From NCBI GenBank assembly GCA_951217055.1, contig OX578284.1, forward strand, positions 46,427,177-46,491,176: 64,000 bases of DNA. Reading direction: 5' to 3'. Below the pieces are notes generated by a model, which was given only the letters and a program-made list of their open reading frames with translations, did not search any database and was not told where the DNA came from. The translations under genes and the position numbers were made by a program. Origin of the DNA: Gerris lacustris (Eukaryota; Arthropoda; Insecta; Hemiptera; Gerridae). Positions 1 through 10,862 of this stretch are shown here, piece by piece; position 1 is the stretch's first letter; every line of letters begins with the position of its first letter.

Positions 1-916
1 TTGCATTATTTTTAGGTTTCGAGGTCATCCTAGAAATCATTATGCTTTAGGTAGTTGGTCCGTACGTTAGTTTGTATATTGGTTCATATCTTCTGACCTA
101 ATGTAACTAGAGATTTTAAATTTGGTATACAAGTACAACCTTTATGCCTAAAAACAGAAAAAATATACCGAACTTCACCACTCAACATTTGTGCGATCAG
201 CGAGCAACGGCGACTGATCACAAAAAAATTATTTTTTGAAATTTTTTTGTGGGGTATCATTTTAAAGGTATTAATAAAAAGTAGATCACAAATATATAAC
301 GCCTTTTCAAAAATGGCGACCATTATAATCTCAAAATAACCTAAAAAGGACACAGAAATATGAATTTTTATGACCGAAGAAACTCTTTTAGTTGCTTAGT
401 GCTTCAAGAGATTTTTTTTTTATTGGTTAATGCCAAGATGTGAAAATGTTTGTTAAAATAGATAAAAGTACTCTTTTATTCTTAGTTCTTAAATGGAACA
501 ATTTTAGACTACTTCAACAAAATTTTTATCCGAATCGAGACAAATAGATTGCTGAATATTTTACATTATAAAGGCGAAGCAACGTCAAGCTCAAGATGAA
601 AGATAGAAGGAGAGTTAAGTCGAATATTTATAGCCCTAACAAATAATAATTCCTTATATGACTCCTTGATCAATTATTCCAATTATCCCATTCTAATGAG
701 AACCTATTTTACAATTCCCTTAACTCTAAGCATGCAGAATCGATGCTTTGGGTAGCGCTAAACGTTTGAATGCTTTAGCCTCCAATCACTCTTGCCAATC
801 ACCACTCCCTGTTTAGTAACTAATTCCATCATTCTTAATTACCAAAAGATCTATTGATTCTAAGTCTTAAAACTTCTAAATCCCTTAATCAATTCAGTTT
901 CCAACTAAGTAATTTA
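1..916. other. Intronic sequence, no feature seen
   Basis: AT-rich sequence with stop codons in all frames. I see no splice-flanked exon, RNA gene or clear repeat. By position it lies downstream of the last visible Dpr exon on the minus strand, so it is probably intron of that gene; that is inference. Confidence 0.4.
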
Positions 917-1196
917 AAGTGGTATTAGTAGTTAGGTCCTAGTACTAGTATTAGACGGGGAGGACGAACCACTTGTTCGAACCTAGCAAATAGGCCCACT
1001 TTTAGGCCTATTTTGGTAGAGTTCTAGCCACTTCACACATCATAACTCTGTACATTGTACCGCCGAAGCCAGTATGATGTGAACCATATAAATCAGAGCA
1101 TCACGGCGAGGATCGAACCCACGACCTCGTACCGCCCTTGAGTCATTGATGGCCAAGCAGACGTAATTAATTTAATCCACACGGCCATGCCGGCTC
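917..1196 (-). repeat. tRNA-derived SINE, family 1, copy 1
   Basis: On the minus strand the head has a Pol III A-box-like motif TGGCCGTGTGG (1178-1188) and a B-box GGTTCGATCC (1110-1119), spaced as in a tRNA. A body of about 180 bp ends in TACTAGTACTAGGACC-like sequence. A second, diverged copy on the plus strand at 41283-41584 aligns over its whole length, including the non-tRNA body, which makes this a dispersed SINE rather than a tRNA gene. The source tRNA cannot be named with certainty. Confidence 0.8.
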
Positions 1197-1350
1197 TCTG
1201 AAGTGTCATATGAGTCACAGATTTGTTCGATTTATTGGAAATTATTAAATTTTACATAAGTTCTAAAGGACTAGAAGTCGCATATTTACCCAACTTACCA
1301 TAAGAAGAATAAAGGAAATTTTTAAAGTGTTAAACAAATCGTATTTTTAC

Positions 1351-1558
1351 CTTCGGATACGAAGAGGTGAATATGAGCTGGCTGAGTGTTAGAGGCAGAG
1401 CAAGAGTAGTTGCCGCTGTCTGAGTACCTCGTGTCGTAGATTGAGAGGTGCGATTCAGTTTTCTGTCCCTGTTCAGTTCTCACCTCAACTCTACCCTTGT
1501 CGAACGATATCATCTTGTCGTTATGGTACCACATAACGTACTGAGGAGGCGTCGGACT
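1351..1558 (-). CDS. dpr: Dpr-family protein, exon encoding second half of Ig domain 2
   Basis: Internal exon of a Dpr-like cell-surface immunoglobulin protein; in flies Dprs bind DIP partners and help specify synaptic connections. It carries 69 codons plus one base (phase 1 out). The acceptor is TTTTGTTTCAG before AGT at 1558 and the donor is GAAG/GTAAAAAT after 1351. It begins SPTPPQYVMWYHND, which contains the Ig strand-C Trp, and continues to DSGNYSCSASN, the D-x-G-x-Y-x-C motif with the second Ig cysteine, then IHLFVSEG, which closes the domain. NYS is a possible N-glycosylation site. It joins in frame to the exon at 44100-44234 to restore ...CVIEK/SPTPP..., the usual Dpr Ig2 sequence. 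The paralogue within the Dpr family is not resolved. Downstream exons for the C-terminal membrane or GPI anchor lie outside the window. Confidence 0.92.
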
Positions 1559-1610
1559 CTGAAACAAAATAAAATAACCATAAGTTTAGCCATTTTTAAC
1601 GAGAGTATAT

Positions 1611-2325
1611 GTGGACTGTATAATGGCGGAATATGTGGTGGTAAATATGAACCAGATGAAAAGGAAATAAGTATACGTGCTGGCAATATACACGTTGAAG
1701 TTAAGCTTCTAGCTTACGTCGTGAGGTAGACACCTCATCGATTTGTTTGAGCGAAGAGCAGACGGACTTAACTTAAGGTAAGCCTTCTCGAAATACTTTT
1801 ACACTTATTACTGTTTATTTAACTCTATTTTATCCAATAAAATATAAGTGGACTGTCTACAAGCGGAACACGTAGTAGTAAATATAAACCAAAAGAAATT
1901 GAAATAAGTGGTATCTTGTAAAGTGTATATGTGTTAACAATATACACGGTGAAGGTAAGCTAGAAGTTAGAAGGAGGTTGGTCTGTCTTGGTTGAGCGAG
2001 GAGCAGTCGGGCTTAACTTAAGGCAGGCCTTCTTGCCTACTCCACCACATACTGTTTATCTAACTGTACATTCTTCAATAAAATTAATGTGGACTGTATA
2101 TACAGGCGGAACACGTGGTGGTAAATATGAAACAAAAGAAATGGAAATAAGTGGTGTCTGGTAACGTGTACATGGCTAGCAATATATACGGTGAAGTTAT
2201 GCTAGAAGTTGGAATTTAAGCGGTGAAATGGGTCTATCTTAGTTGAGCGAAGAATGAACAGGCTTAACTTAAGGTAGGCCTCAGCGAAATACTTTTGCAC
2301 TACTGTTTGTCTAACTTTATGTTCT
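1611..2325 (+). repeat. Tandem repeat, about 240-bp unit, 3 copies
   Basis: Three successive units start with GTGGACTGT at 1611, 1848 and 2089. Each continues with a shared GTGGTAAATATGAA-type stretch, a TATACACGTTGAAG-type stretch and GGCTTAACTTAAGG. Units differ by many substitutions, so the array is old. It begins about 50 bp inside the intron from the Dpr Ig2 exon. Confidence 0.8.
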
Positions 2326-2565
2326 CAAAAAAACAACGTCTTTAAATAATTGTAAACATATATTATCATAATTTACCCTTGCATACTGTAAATTCAGAAT
2401 AATATAACATAAATGCCTGTCATTTTGACCTTACGATTAAAAAATTAATTGAAAATTAGAAATAATATTCAACGCAAAATACTTAAAAGAAGTAAAAAGA
2501 AATGATAAGGATACGTTGTTTAAGGCTTCAATTAAGATAAACAAATTTTGTTTTACTCACCTCAC

Positions 2566-2700
2566 TTGACTTTTAATTTCTAGCTTAACTTTACCGTTTA
2601 TAATATTGTCAGCACATATAGAAGTTAATTTTCTTTTTTTGTTCATATATACCACCACATATTCTTCCAGTATAAAGTGCACATTAAACTAATTTAAAGA
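2566..2700 (-). repeat. Inverted, diverged copy of the 240-bp unit
   Basis: Read on the minus strand this stretch repeats the order of the 1611-2325 unit: an AATATGTGGTGGTA block, a TGTGCTGACAATAT block and GTTAAGCTAGAA. It is more diverged than the three direct units and lies in opposite orientation. Confidence 0.65.
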
Positions 2701-3408
2701 TCATTTATAATTTAAAATGAAAGTAAACATTAGATAAGTTGTTGTAAAACATTGGGATTGATGGAATTACAATATTACAACAGGGGGTCAAGTTCTTCTT
2801 GGATTTACAATTCAAACTTTCTTCACAATAGTAAAAACATTAAATTTAATAAAAAAAAAGAATACAAATAAAATTGTATTTAAAATATTAAATCAAGAGC
2901 TTATAATTTATATTCTCATTAGTTTAAAGACTTTAAAGTTTAAAGAAAGAGCTAAATACACATATTTAGGATAAAACGAAGTGACTTAATTCCCCATTCT
3001 CCCATTAAATCAAATCCGAATGTAACAAAATTGGGGCCTAGAATGAGGGTTGAATCACCCCTTAAAACATTTTAACTCTCTCCTTTAAATCGAAGTGAGA
3101 GAAACTCATGTGATTTATTGCTTTTTCTCTGGCCCTGAAGGCCCTAAAAATAAATGTATCCTTAGTTTTGACCCTTTCCTCTCTTTAGTATTTTACGCAA
3201 TTAAGCATAGAGAAAAAGGGAATTTGATTTGAAAAAGATTACATTGGTTAGTTTTCATGGGTTTTTGGTCTGTTTTGGTAGGATTTTCAAAATTAAATTG
3301 GGGGGTATTAGAACCTAATCTTTTTTTAAAGGGGGAGGGTGTTTTACCCAAATCTGAATCCACTTCTCTCAACTTCCCATGGGGAATATATATTTTATAA
3401 ATTTAATT

Positions 3409-3413
<5 letters not shown>
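2701..3413. other. AT-rich intron, nothing recognised
   Basis: Low-complexity AT-rich sequence with short A runs. No ORF, RNA gene or repeat with another copy in the window was found. Confidence 0.4.

Positions 3414-3468
<55 letters not shown>
3414..3468. repeat. (AT)n microsatellite
   Basis: An uninterrupted TA dinucleotide tract of 55 bp. Confidence 0.97.
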
Positions 3469-3471
<3 letters not shown>

Positions 3472-3963
3472 CATTTATCAATAGAGGTTAACGTGATCGG
3501 GGAATAAAAAAAAAGACAAATTAGGACTACAAATCTTTTATCGAAATTCACCCCTGACCCCCTACACCTCCCTTTTTTCTAAACCTGATTCCCAAATCTA
3601 AAATAAATTTTAAACTGAATCGGGGAAATAAAAGTAAATTTTATTTCAGTGATAGAATAAGAGTAAATATAAATGAGTTAAAAGCCTAAATAATTTATAG
3701 TAGGGACATTTAATTTTATATGATCTGTACATTTTATTTTTGTTAGCGAATTGAACTTGTTAAATAAAGGATAAATGGCAAATAAATGGAAATCAGCAAC
3801 AGTTTTTTATAGGTTAAAATTCATTAAAAATCCGTTTATTTTTATAATGAACAAGTGGTTTCAAATTATATATCGGAGATTTTCGCGGCCACAATTAAAT
3901 CTATATCTTCCAGAAGAAACCGCGTTAGAGTTTGTGAATCACGACGTTTCGAACCCCATTTGC
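3469..3963. other. Intron, nothing recognised
   Basis: AT-rich sequence without a credible gene; the short open frame at 3775-3993 runs into the 22-bp array and has no recognisable similarity. Confidence 0.4.
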
Positions 3964-4183
3964 ACTTATGATGAGAGTCATTTGTACTTATGATGAGAGT
4001 CATTTACACTTATGATGAGAGTCATTTGTATTTATGATGAGAGTCATTTGTACTTATGATGAGAGTCATTAGTACTTATGATGAGAATCATTTGTACTTA
4101 TGATGAGAGTCATTTACACTAACGATGAGAGTCATTTGTACTTATGATGAGAGTCATTTGCACTTATGATGAGAGTCATTTGC
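3964..4183 (+). repeat. Minisatellite, 22-bp unit, 10 copies
   Basis: Ten head-to-tail units of about ACTTATGATGAGAGTCATTT plus two variable bases (GT, AC or GC). Units are direct repeats without unique spacers. A degenerate fragment continues to about 4215. Confidence 0.95.
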
Positions 4184-4305
4184 ACTTAGAGAGATTTTTT
4201 ACTTAGAGTCATTTGAACAATACAAGTCCCAGTAAATTCAAAACCACATACTTCTAATAATCACTGTGAAATAGTCACAGTTTAATCATTGGTAAAATAA
4301 TAATA

Positions 4306-4343
4306 GGACGTGGGGAAGCTACGTGCCACACTAATTGGCAGAA
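4306..4343 (+). repeat. 38-bp dispersed repeat beside a minisatellite
   Basis: The GGACG..GGAAGCTACGTGCC..ACTAATTGGCAG stretch recurs in inverted orientation at 35334-35378, where an 8-bp GTGTGGCA duplication is added. Both copies lie within about 150 bp of a minisatellite (22-bp and 40-bp arrays). This may be part of a larger non-autonomous element whose ends I cannot define. Confidence 0.6.
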
Positions 4344-6217
<1,874 letters not shown>

Positions 6218-8662
6218 TTATCCGGGCTCTAGGAGAAATTTGTAGAGATCACTAACACCTGCTACGTCGGATCTATAATTCATAGTGCGCCTGTTGCAGT
6301 GTATATATAACATTTCAAGGATTCTTCTTTTGTTAATATTTCTTTCCGAATGGAGGATCTTAATATTTTCAGCATTCAGGTCAGCTTGGTGTTGGAGATC
6401 AGTGCAGTGGCCTGCTAGAGCAGTAGTGTTCCTTGTCTTCTTGTCTATTGAGTTTTTATGTGCATTTAGTCTGTCCTTCATATAGCACATAGTTTCACCA
6501 ATATAGACCATATCACAGTCCCTACAATTGATCTGGTAGATAATATTCGACTGTTTCTTGGGGGATATGCTATCTTTGGTCTTCGAAAATAGGTTCCCAA
6601 TAACCCTTGTTGTGTATTTTGCGAATACTTTGTCTGGCTTAACTTTTTTTAAAACACCTATGATACGCTCGGTGACGCCTTTAACATAGGGTAGTTTAGC
6701 GTAACCTCCTGTAGGTAGAGGTCTGTTTGGGGGGTTGGTATCCTGACTCCAGTTTTCAATAAGAGAGTGGACTGTACCACGAGGGTAGCCGTTTTTTCCC
6801 AGGATCTTCTTTATTGTGTTTTTGCTTTCTGTGATGTATTCTAAACTAGACATATCTAATATTCTTTTAGTAAAATTACGAGCAACGTTCAATTTTGTAG
6901 ACAAGGGATGGTGTGAGTCATAATGGAGAACTCTTCCTGAGCTAGATGGTTTCTGGTACCATTTAGTAGATAAGGAGCCATCTGCGTTTTTTATTATTAG
7001 CATATCTAGGAAAGGGATGCTATTCTCTACAGGTAGTTCTATGGTAAATTGAATCCGGTTGTGAAAACTGTTAAAAATGTTTAAGGTTTGATCGATCATA
7101 TCATACGGAATCGATAAGAGCATGTCGTCTACATATAGATGGCAAAGGTGAATTTCAATACCAATTTTGTTGAGGGAGATACTAATGGCTTCTTTCATAA
7201 TTAGACTCGCTAAGCTGTTAGATAGAGGGCTACCCATAGGGCAACCATATATTTGCATGTAAACTTGTCCTTGGGAGGTGAAATATCGGGTCTCGCAAGT
7301 GAAGTTGAGGATTTCAATGAAAAAACCTAGTGGAATAGTAGTGTACTTCTTGATTTCGACCCAGCGTTTACGTATGATATCTATAACGAGGTCGATTGGA
7401 ACGTTAGTAAAGAGTGATGAAACATCTAGGGATAGTAACGTCTCGTTCGAAGGTATAGATGTATTAATTATAATCTCTCTCATAGCAAGGGAATTATTGA
7501 TATTAAATTCATTGTCGGTGATATTAATAAGGATATTGTTTAAGAACTTTGCTAGGTTGTAGGAGGGGCTGTTGATAAAAGAAACGATAGGTCTGAGGGG
7601 GATATCTTTTTTGTGGATTTTAGGGAGGCCGTATATACGGGGGGCCGTTGCATTTCTGCATTCCATCCGTGCGCCTTCAGAAGAACTGATATATCCGCCG
7701 TTCACAAGATCCTTAATGAAACCATTAGCTCTTTTTTGGTAGGAATTAGTAAGATCTTTACCTATTTTCTTGTATGTATTTGTATCACTGAGCATAGATA
7801 ACATTTTGGCGTCATATTCAGATTTTAATATGGCTACGGTGCGATTCCCTTTATCGGCACGGGTAATTAAAATTTCTGGATGTTTTTTTAGGAAATTTCT
7901 TGTTTTGATATATGCTTTATTGTATTGATCAATGTTATGATGTTGTGACATACGATTTCTGTAGTTGGTGAGGATATTCACACATTGTGCGCGGACAGGC
8001 GTTTGTTCAGCAGGAGGTAAGTCGTGAATGATGGTTTCCAGGTCACCAATGAAATCGAACAAGGGAAAATTATCTTTTTGATGATTCATTGCAAATTTTG
8101 GGCCTAATGATAGCAGTCTGCAACAGTCTTCCGGGATGGGCGTATTAGTAAGGTTGTGGAAGCTACTACATTCATCATTAGTTTGGAGTTGGAGGCCATT
8201 ACAACCATAGACGCGGCAAAGAGAGTTAAGTTTACATATGAGTTTATAACGGCATTTTTGAAATGAAGTGTCTTGGGCCAGGGAAATAGAGCGTATGAGT
8301 CTAGTAAAGATGTCGTATGGTAGGAGGTTCTGGATGGAGGATCTTAGATTTGTAATATTTTCTTCTAGTTTTTTAATGTTATAAATGGTAATCTTAATTT
8401 CACAGTTTAGGATCTTGAATTCAGTGCGTTGAATAAATGAATGTATTTCATTATTGGTGGGGAGATTAGGCTGTATCCTAGTTTCTAGATGTTTACAGGA
8501 GTGTTGTATAAAGTTAGGAAAAACTTGCCTAGACCTGCATTGTAGTAGAAAGATGCGTCTGGCTTTGGTGTAAGAGAACCGTTTTGTTTCTTTACTGAGG
8601 TTCTTAGCTAATCTCCAGGCAGCGTTGCCATGAGTAATTCTTATATCTTGGTAAAGCCCCAT
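6218..8662 (-). CDS. Penelope-like reverse transcriptase / GIY-YIG endonuclease ORF
   Basis: An 814-residue ORF without stops or frameshifts. Residues about 265-350 hold RADKGNRTVAI and PRIYGLPKIHK, typical of Penelope RTs. RT motif A is LSLDVSSLF with Asp413, motif B is GCPMGSPLSNSLA (473-485), and the catalytic box is YVDD (510-513). A thumb-like IPFLDMLI segment follows. The C-terminal domain (about 706-790) contains MVYIGET, R731 in the KDRLNAHK stretch and E783 in RRILEMLYI, as expected for a GIY-YIG endonuclease. The element would copy its RNA at a nicked target site. The ATG lies only about 35 bp after the upstream pseudo-LTR, which therefore probably supplies promoter and leader. All key residues are present, so it may be functional. 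Confidence 0.95.
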   Translation of the reverse strand: MGLYQDIRITHGNAAWRLAKNLSKETKRFSYTKARRIFLLQCRSRQVFPNFIQHSCKHLETRIQPNLPTNNEIHSFIQRTEFKILNCEIKITIYNIKKLEENITNLRSSIQNLLPYDIFTRLIRSISLAQDTSFQKCRYKLICKLNSLCRVYGCNGLQLQTNDECSSFHNLTNTPIPEDCCRLLSLGPKFAMNHQKDNFPLFDFIGDLETIIHDLPPAEQTPVRAQCVNILTNYRNRMSQHHNIDQYNKAYIKTRNFLKKHPEILITRADKGNRTVAILKSEYDAKMLSMLSDTNTYKKIGKDLTNSYQKRANGFIKDLVNGGYISSSEGARMECRNATAPRIYGLPKIHKKDIPLRPIVSFINSPSYNLAKFLNNILINITDNEFNINNSLAMREIIINTSIPSNETLLSLDVSSLFTNVPIDLVIDIIRKRWVEIKKYTTIPLGFFIEILNFTCETRYFTSQGQVYMQIYGCPMGSPLSNSLASLIMKEAISISLNKIGIEIHLCHLYVDDMLLSIPYDMIDQTLNIFNSFHNRIQFTIELPVENSIPFLDMLIIKNADGSLSTKWYQKPSSSGRVLHYDSHHPLSTKLNVARNFTKRILDMSSLEYITESKNTIKKILGKNGYPRGTVHSLIENWSQDTNPPNRPLPTGGYAKLPYVKGVTERIIGVLKKVKPDKVFAKYTTRVIGNLFSKTKDSISPKKQSNIIYQINCRDCDMVYIGETMCYMKDRLNAHKNSIDKKTRNTTALAGHCTDLQHQADLNAENIKILHSERNINKRRILEMLYIHCNRRTMNYRSDVAGVSDLYKFLLEPG

Positions 8663-8697
8663 ACTTATGAATTTACGTACCTTGTATATATATATAT

Positions 8698-9204
8698 AAA
8701 AGCACCCACACCACTCAGCTCGACCGTAGATGTATATTTAAGGCGCCTTCACTCAACTTGGGGGTTCGGTCAGGTAAATAAAAAATCAACTCCAAAATTT
8801 TCACATAGCCGACGTTTCGGCAACTATATTATGTTGCCATCTTCAGGGCGAGCCTATATAAAAACAAAAGTAATAGGTAAGAGGAGAGAAGGTAAGAATT
8901 TATAACAGTAAAGTAAAAAGTAAACAATATAAGTGGAAATAGAAAAAAGAAGAAACAGAAAAAACCCGAGACAAGATCACTTACGTGAAGAACAGAGAAT
9001 GGAGAGATTATAGCATAAAGATGGGGAAGAGAAACATAAAAGGTAGGAATTGGGAACAGAAGTTAAAAAGAGAGAACAAGGGGAGAGTATATGAAAAAGT
9101 AAACAAAGACGGTAAAGTGACAGCTTGGTGGCAGCAGAGCACCTAGTGGTGGAGGCGGCAAGTTAGTGCTGGAGGGTGCTGCGATCTAGCGACGAGAGGA
9201 AGAA
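8698..9204 (-). repeat. Penelope pseudo-LTR, copy 2 (upstream of intact ORF)
   Basis: Nearly identical to 5712-6217. The boundary to the full copy is a short TATATATATATA tract at about 8685-8697. It lies directly 5' of the intact ORF in transcription direction and so occupies the promoter position. Confidence 0.9.
8808..8852 (-). ncRNA. Hammerhead-ribozyme-like motif in Penelope repeat, copy 2
   Basis: Identical to the motif at 5821-5865: GCC, CTGAAGA, helix II GGCAAC/GTTGCC, GAAAC, GTC, GGC on the minus strand. Here it would sit in the 5' leader of the transcript for the intact ORF, where self-cleavage would trim the RNA 5' end. Confidence 0.6.
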
Positions 9205-9657
9205 TTATCCGGGCTCTAGGAGAAATTTGTAGAGATCACTAACACCTGCTACGTCGGATCTATAATTCATAGTGCGCCTGTTGCAGTGTATATATAACAT
9301 TTCAAGGATTCTTCTTTTGTTAATATTTCTTTCCGAATGGAGGATCTTAATATTTTCAGCATTCAGGTCAGCTTGGTGTTGGAGATCAGTGCAGTGGCCT
9401 GCTAGAGCAGTAGTGTTCCTTGTCTTCTTGTCTATTGAGTTTTTATGTGCATTTAGTCTGTCCTTCATATAGCACATAGTTTCACCAATATAGACCATAT
9501 CACAGTCCCTACAATTGATCTGGTAGATAATATTCGACTGTTTCTTGGGGGATATGCTATCTTTGGTCTTCGAAAATAGGTTCCCAATAACCCTTGTTGT
9601 GTATTTTGCGAATACTTTGTCTGGCTTAACTTTTTTTTAAAACACCTATGATACGCT
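9205..9657 (-). pseudogene. Truncated Penelope ORF tail (GIY-YIG part)
   Basis: Encodes the same C-terminal residues as the intact copy (MVYIGET through the LLEPG terminus). It is cut at 9657, where homology to the full copy stops. A T run at about 9632-9639 has eight Ts instead of seven, giving a frameshift just inside the truncation. Without an RT domain it is a dead fragment. Confidence 0.92.
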
Positions 9658-9711
9658 TGGAGTTGATTTTTTATTTACCTGACCGAACCCCCAAGTTGAG
9701 TGAAGGCGCCT

Positions 9712-9713
<2 letters not shown>
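9658..9713 (+). repeat. Inverted Penelope terminal stub
   Basis: The reverse complement of 5745-5807 (TTACCTGACCGAACCCCC... to GGCGCCTTAAATATA). It marks the 5' boundary of the element and matches the inverted 5' terminus seen in other Penelope elements. Confidence 0.85.

Positions 9714-9749
<36 letters not shown>
9714..9749. repeat. (AT)n microsatellite at Penelope boundary
   Basis: TA dinucleotide tract of 36 bp directly beyond the inverted Penelope stub. Confidence 0.95.
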
Positions 9750-9750
<1 letters not shown>

Positions 9751-10028
9751 CAATAAATTGTAAGATCAAAGGGTAGACATGTTTTTATGTTAATGCATTA
9801 TTTAACTTCGCCATAACAAAAGAGAAAAAGGCATAGAAAGATATTACTTTACTGACAAACAAAATATGATAATCCAAGAGTGGGAAATAGAGGAGAAAAC
9901 TGAGAAAACTGCTGTAAAGAGGTCCAGTTATCTAACTTGTTAGCAGCTAACTTTATTAGCTAAGGTGTTGTTAAAAACCTTTACTGTATATCTGGGTGCG
10001 TAGGCTTCCGCGGGTAGACTCGTATAAA

Positions 10029-10455
10029 ACAGCTTGGTTTTCCGGTGAAACCCGCGTCACGAAGGGGAAGAAGTCCGACGTTTCGCTTTCACTACTGGAA
10101 GCATCTTCAGGGGTGTGGTGCATCGTGGTGTTTACTTGAAGCAACAACAAGACATACTGAGGACTGGAGTGAAGGACGTCTTAACATCACTAACAAACAT
10201 CACCCGCTCCACAAAGGAACACCTGCCCGATTGCGTCATCCCGACAAAGGATAAACCGGACTCAAAGAACCCCCGGGGAATCTAGGTATAATCTACGTTC
10301 CAGAAATCAACTATAAATACGCCGTCCTTCACTCCAGGCCTCAGTATGTTTTGTTGTTTGCTTCAAGTAAACATCACGATGCTTCCAGTAGTGGAAGCGA
10401 AACGTCGGACTTCATCCCCTTCGTGACGCGGATTTCACCGGAAAACCAAGCTGTT
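10029..10455. mobile_element. Foldback element made of inverted Penelope-type terminal repeats
   Basis: The left arm (AGCTTGGTTTTCCGGTGAAA... ) and right arm (...TTTCACCGGAAAACCAAGCT) are reverse complements over about 150 bp with scattered differences, with a unique centre at roughly 10190-10310. Each arm carries the CGACGTTTCGC / CTTCCAGTAGTG motif of Penelope pseudo-LTRs. No ORF for RT is present. It probably derives from two opposed Penelope-type repeats of a different family from the 5712 element. Confidence 0.8.
10074..10114 (-). ncRNA. Hammerhead-like motif in foldback arm
   Basis: On the minus strand: CC, CTGAAGA, T, helix II GCTTCC...GAAAGC, GAAAC, GTC, GG. It has the same layout as the Penelope motif at 5821 but a different helix II sequence. 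The matching site in the right arm (about 10380-10415, plus) has lost the CTGAAGA box. Confidence 0.5.
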
Positions 10456-10667
10456 ATTTACTGAATATGTTGGAGTGACGTATAAAATCGCCAGAACACT
10501 AAAGAAAGCCATGTTATAAAAATGTATGTATAAAATAAATTGAAACAGTTATTTTAAAATTGTTTATCTCTTTCAATATAATATGTTTATAAGGGGGTAA
10601 CACGGCAAAATGTGAAAGTAAAATAATAAATAAAAAGAAAACGTGGGACAAAATTAGACTTCTAATA

Positions 10668-10671
<4 letters not shown>

Positions 10672-10699
<28 letters not shown>
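10672..10699 (-). repeat. LINE poly-A tail
   Basis: An unbroken run of 28 T on the plus strand lies about 160 bp downstream of the ORF2 stop. Confidence 0.85.
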
Positions 10700-10706
<7 letters not shown>

Positions 10707-10862
10707 TTAGAAAATTGCAACTACATAATTTTACATGTTATAAGCAATATTGATATGTGTTTTTACAATGACTTGAGTGACTTGAAGTGAGGAACTATCC
10801 ATTAACAGTACTCACAGATACTAGCTTGAATTAATACAATTGATACAACATATGTTTAGAAG

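Noticed and set aside
6285..7801. Plus-strand frames inside the Penelope ORF
   Set aside because: Shadows of the minus-strand RT ORF, which alone carries RT and GIY-YIG motifs.
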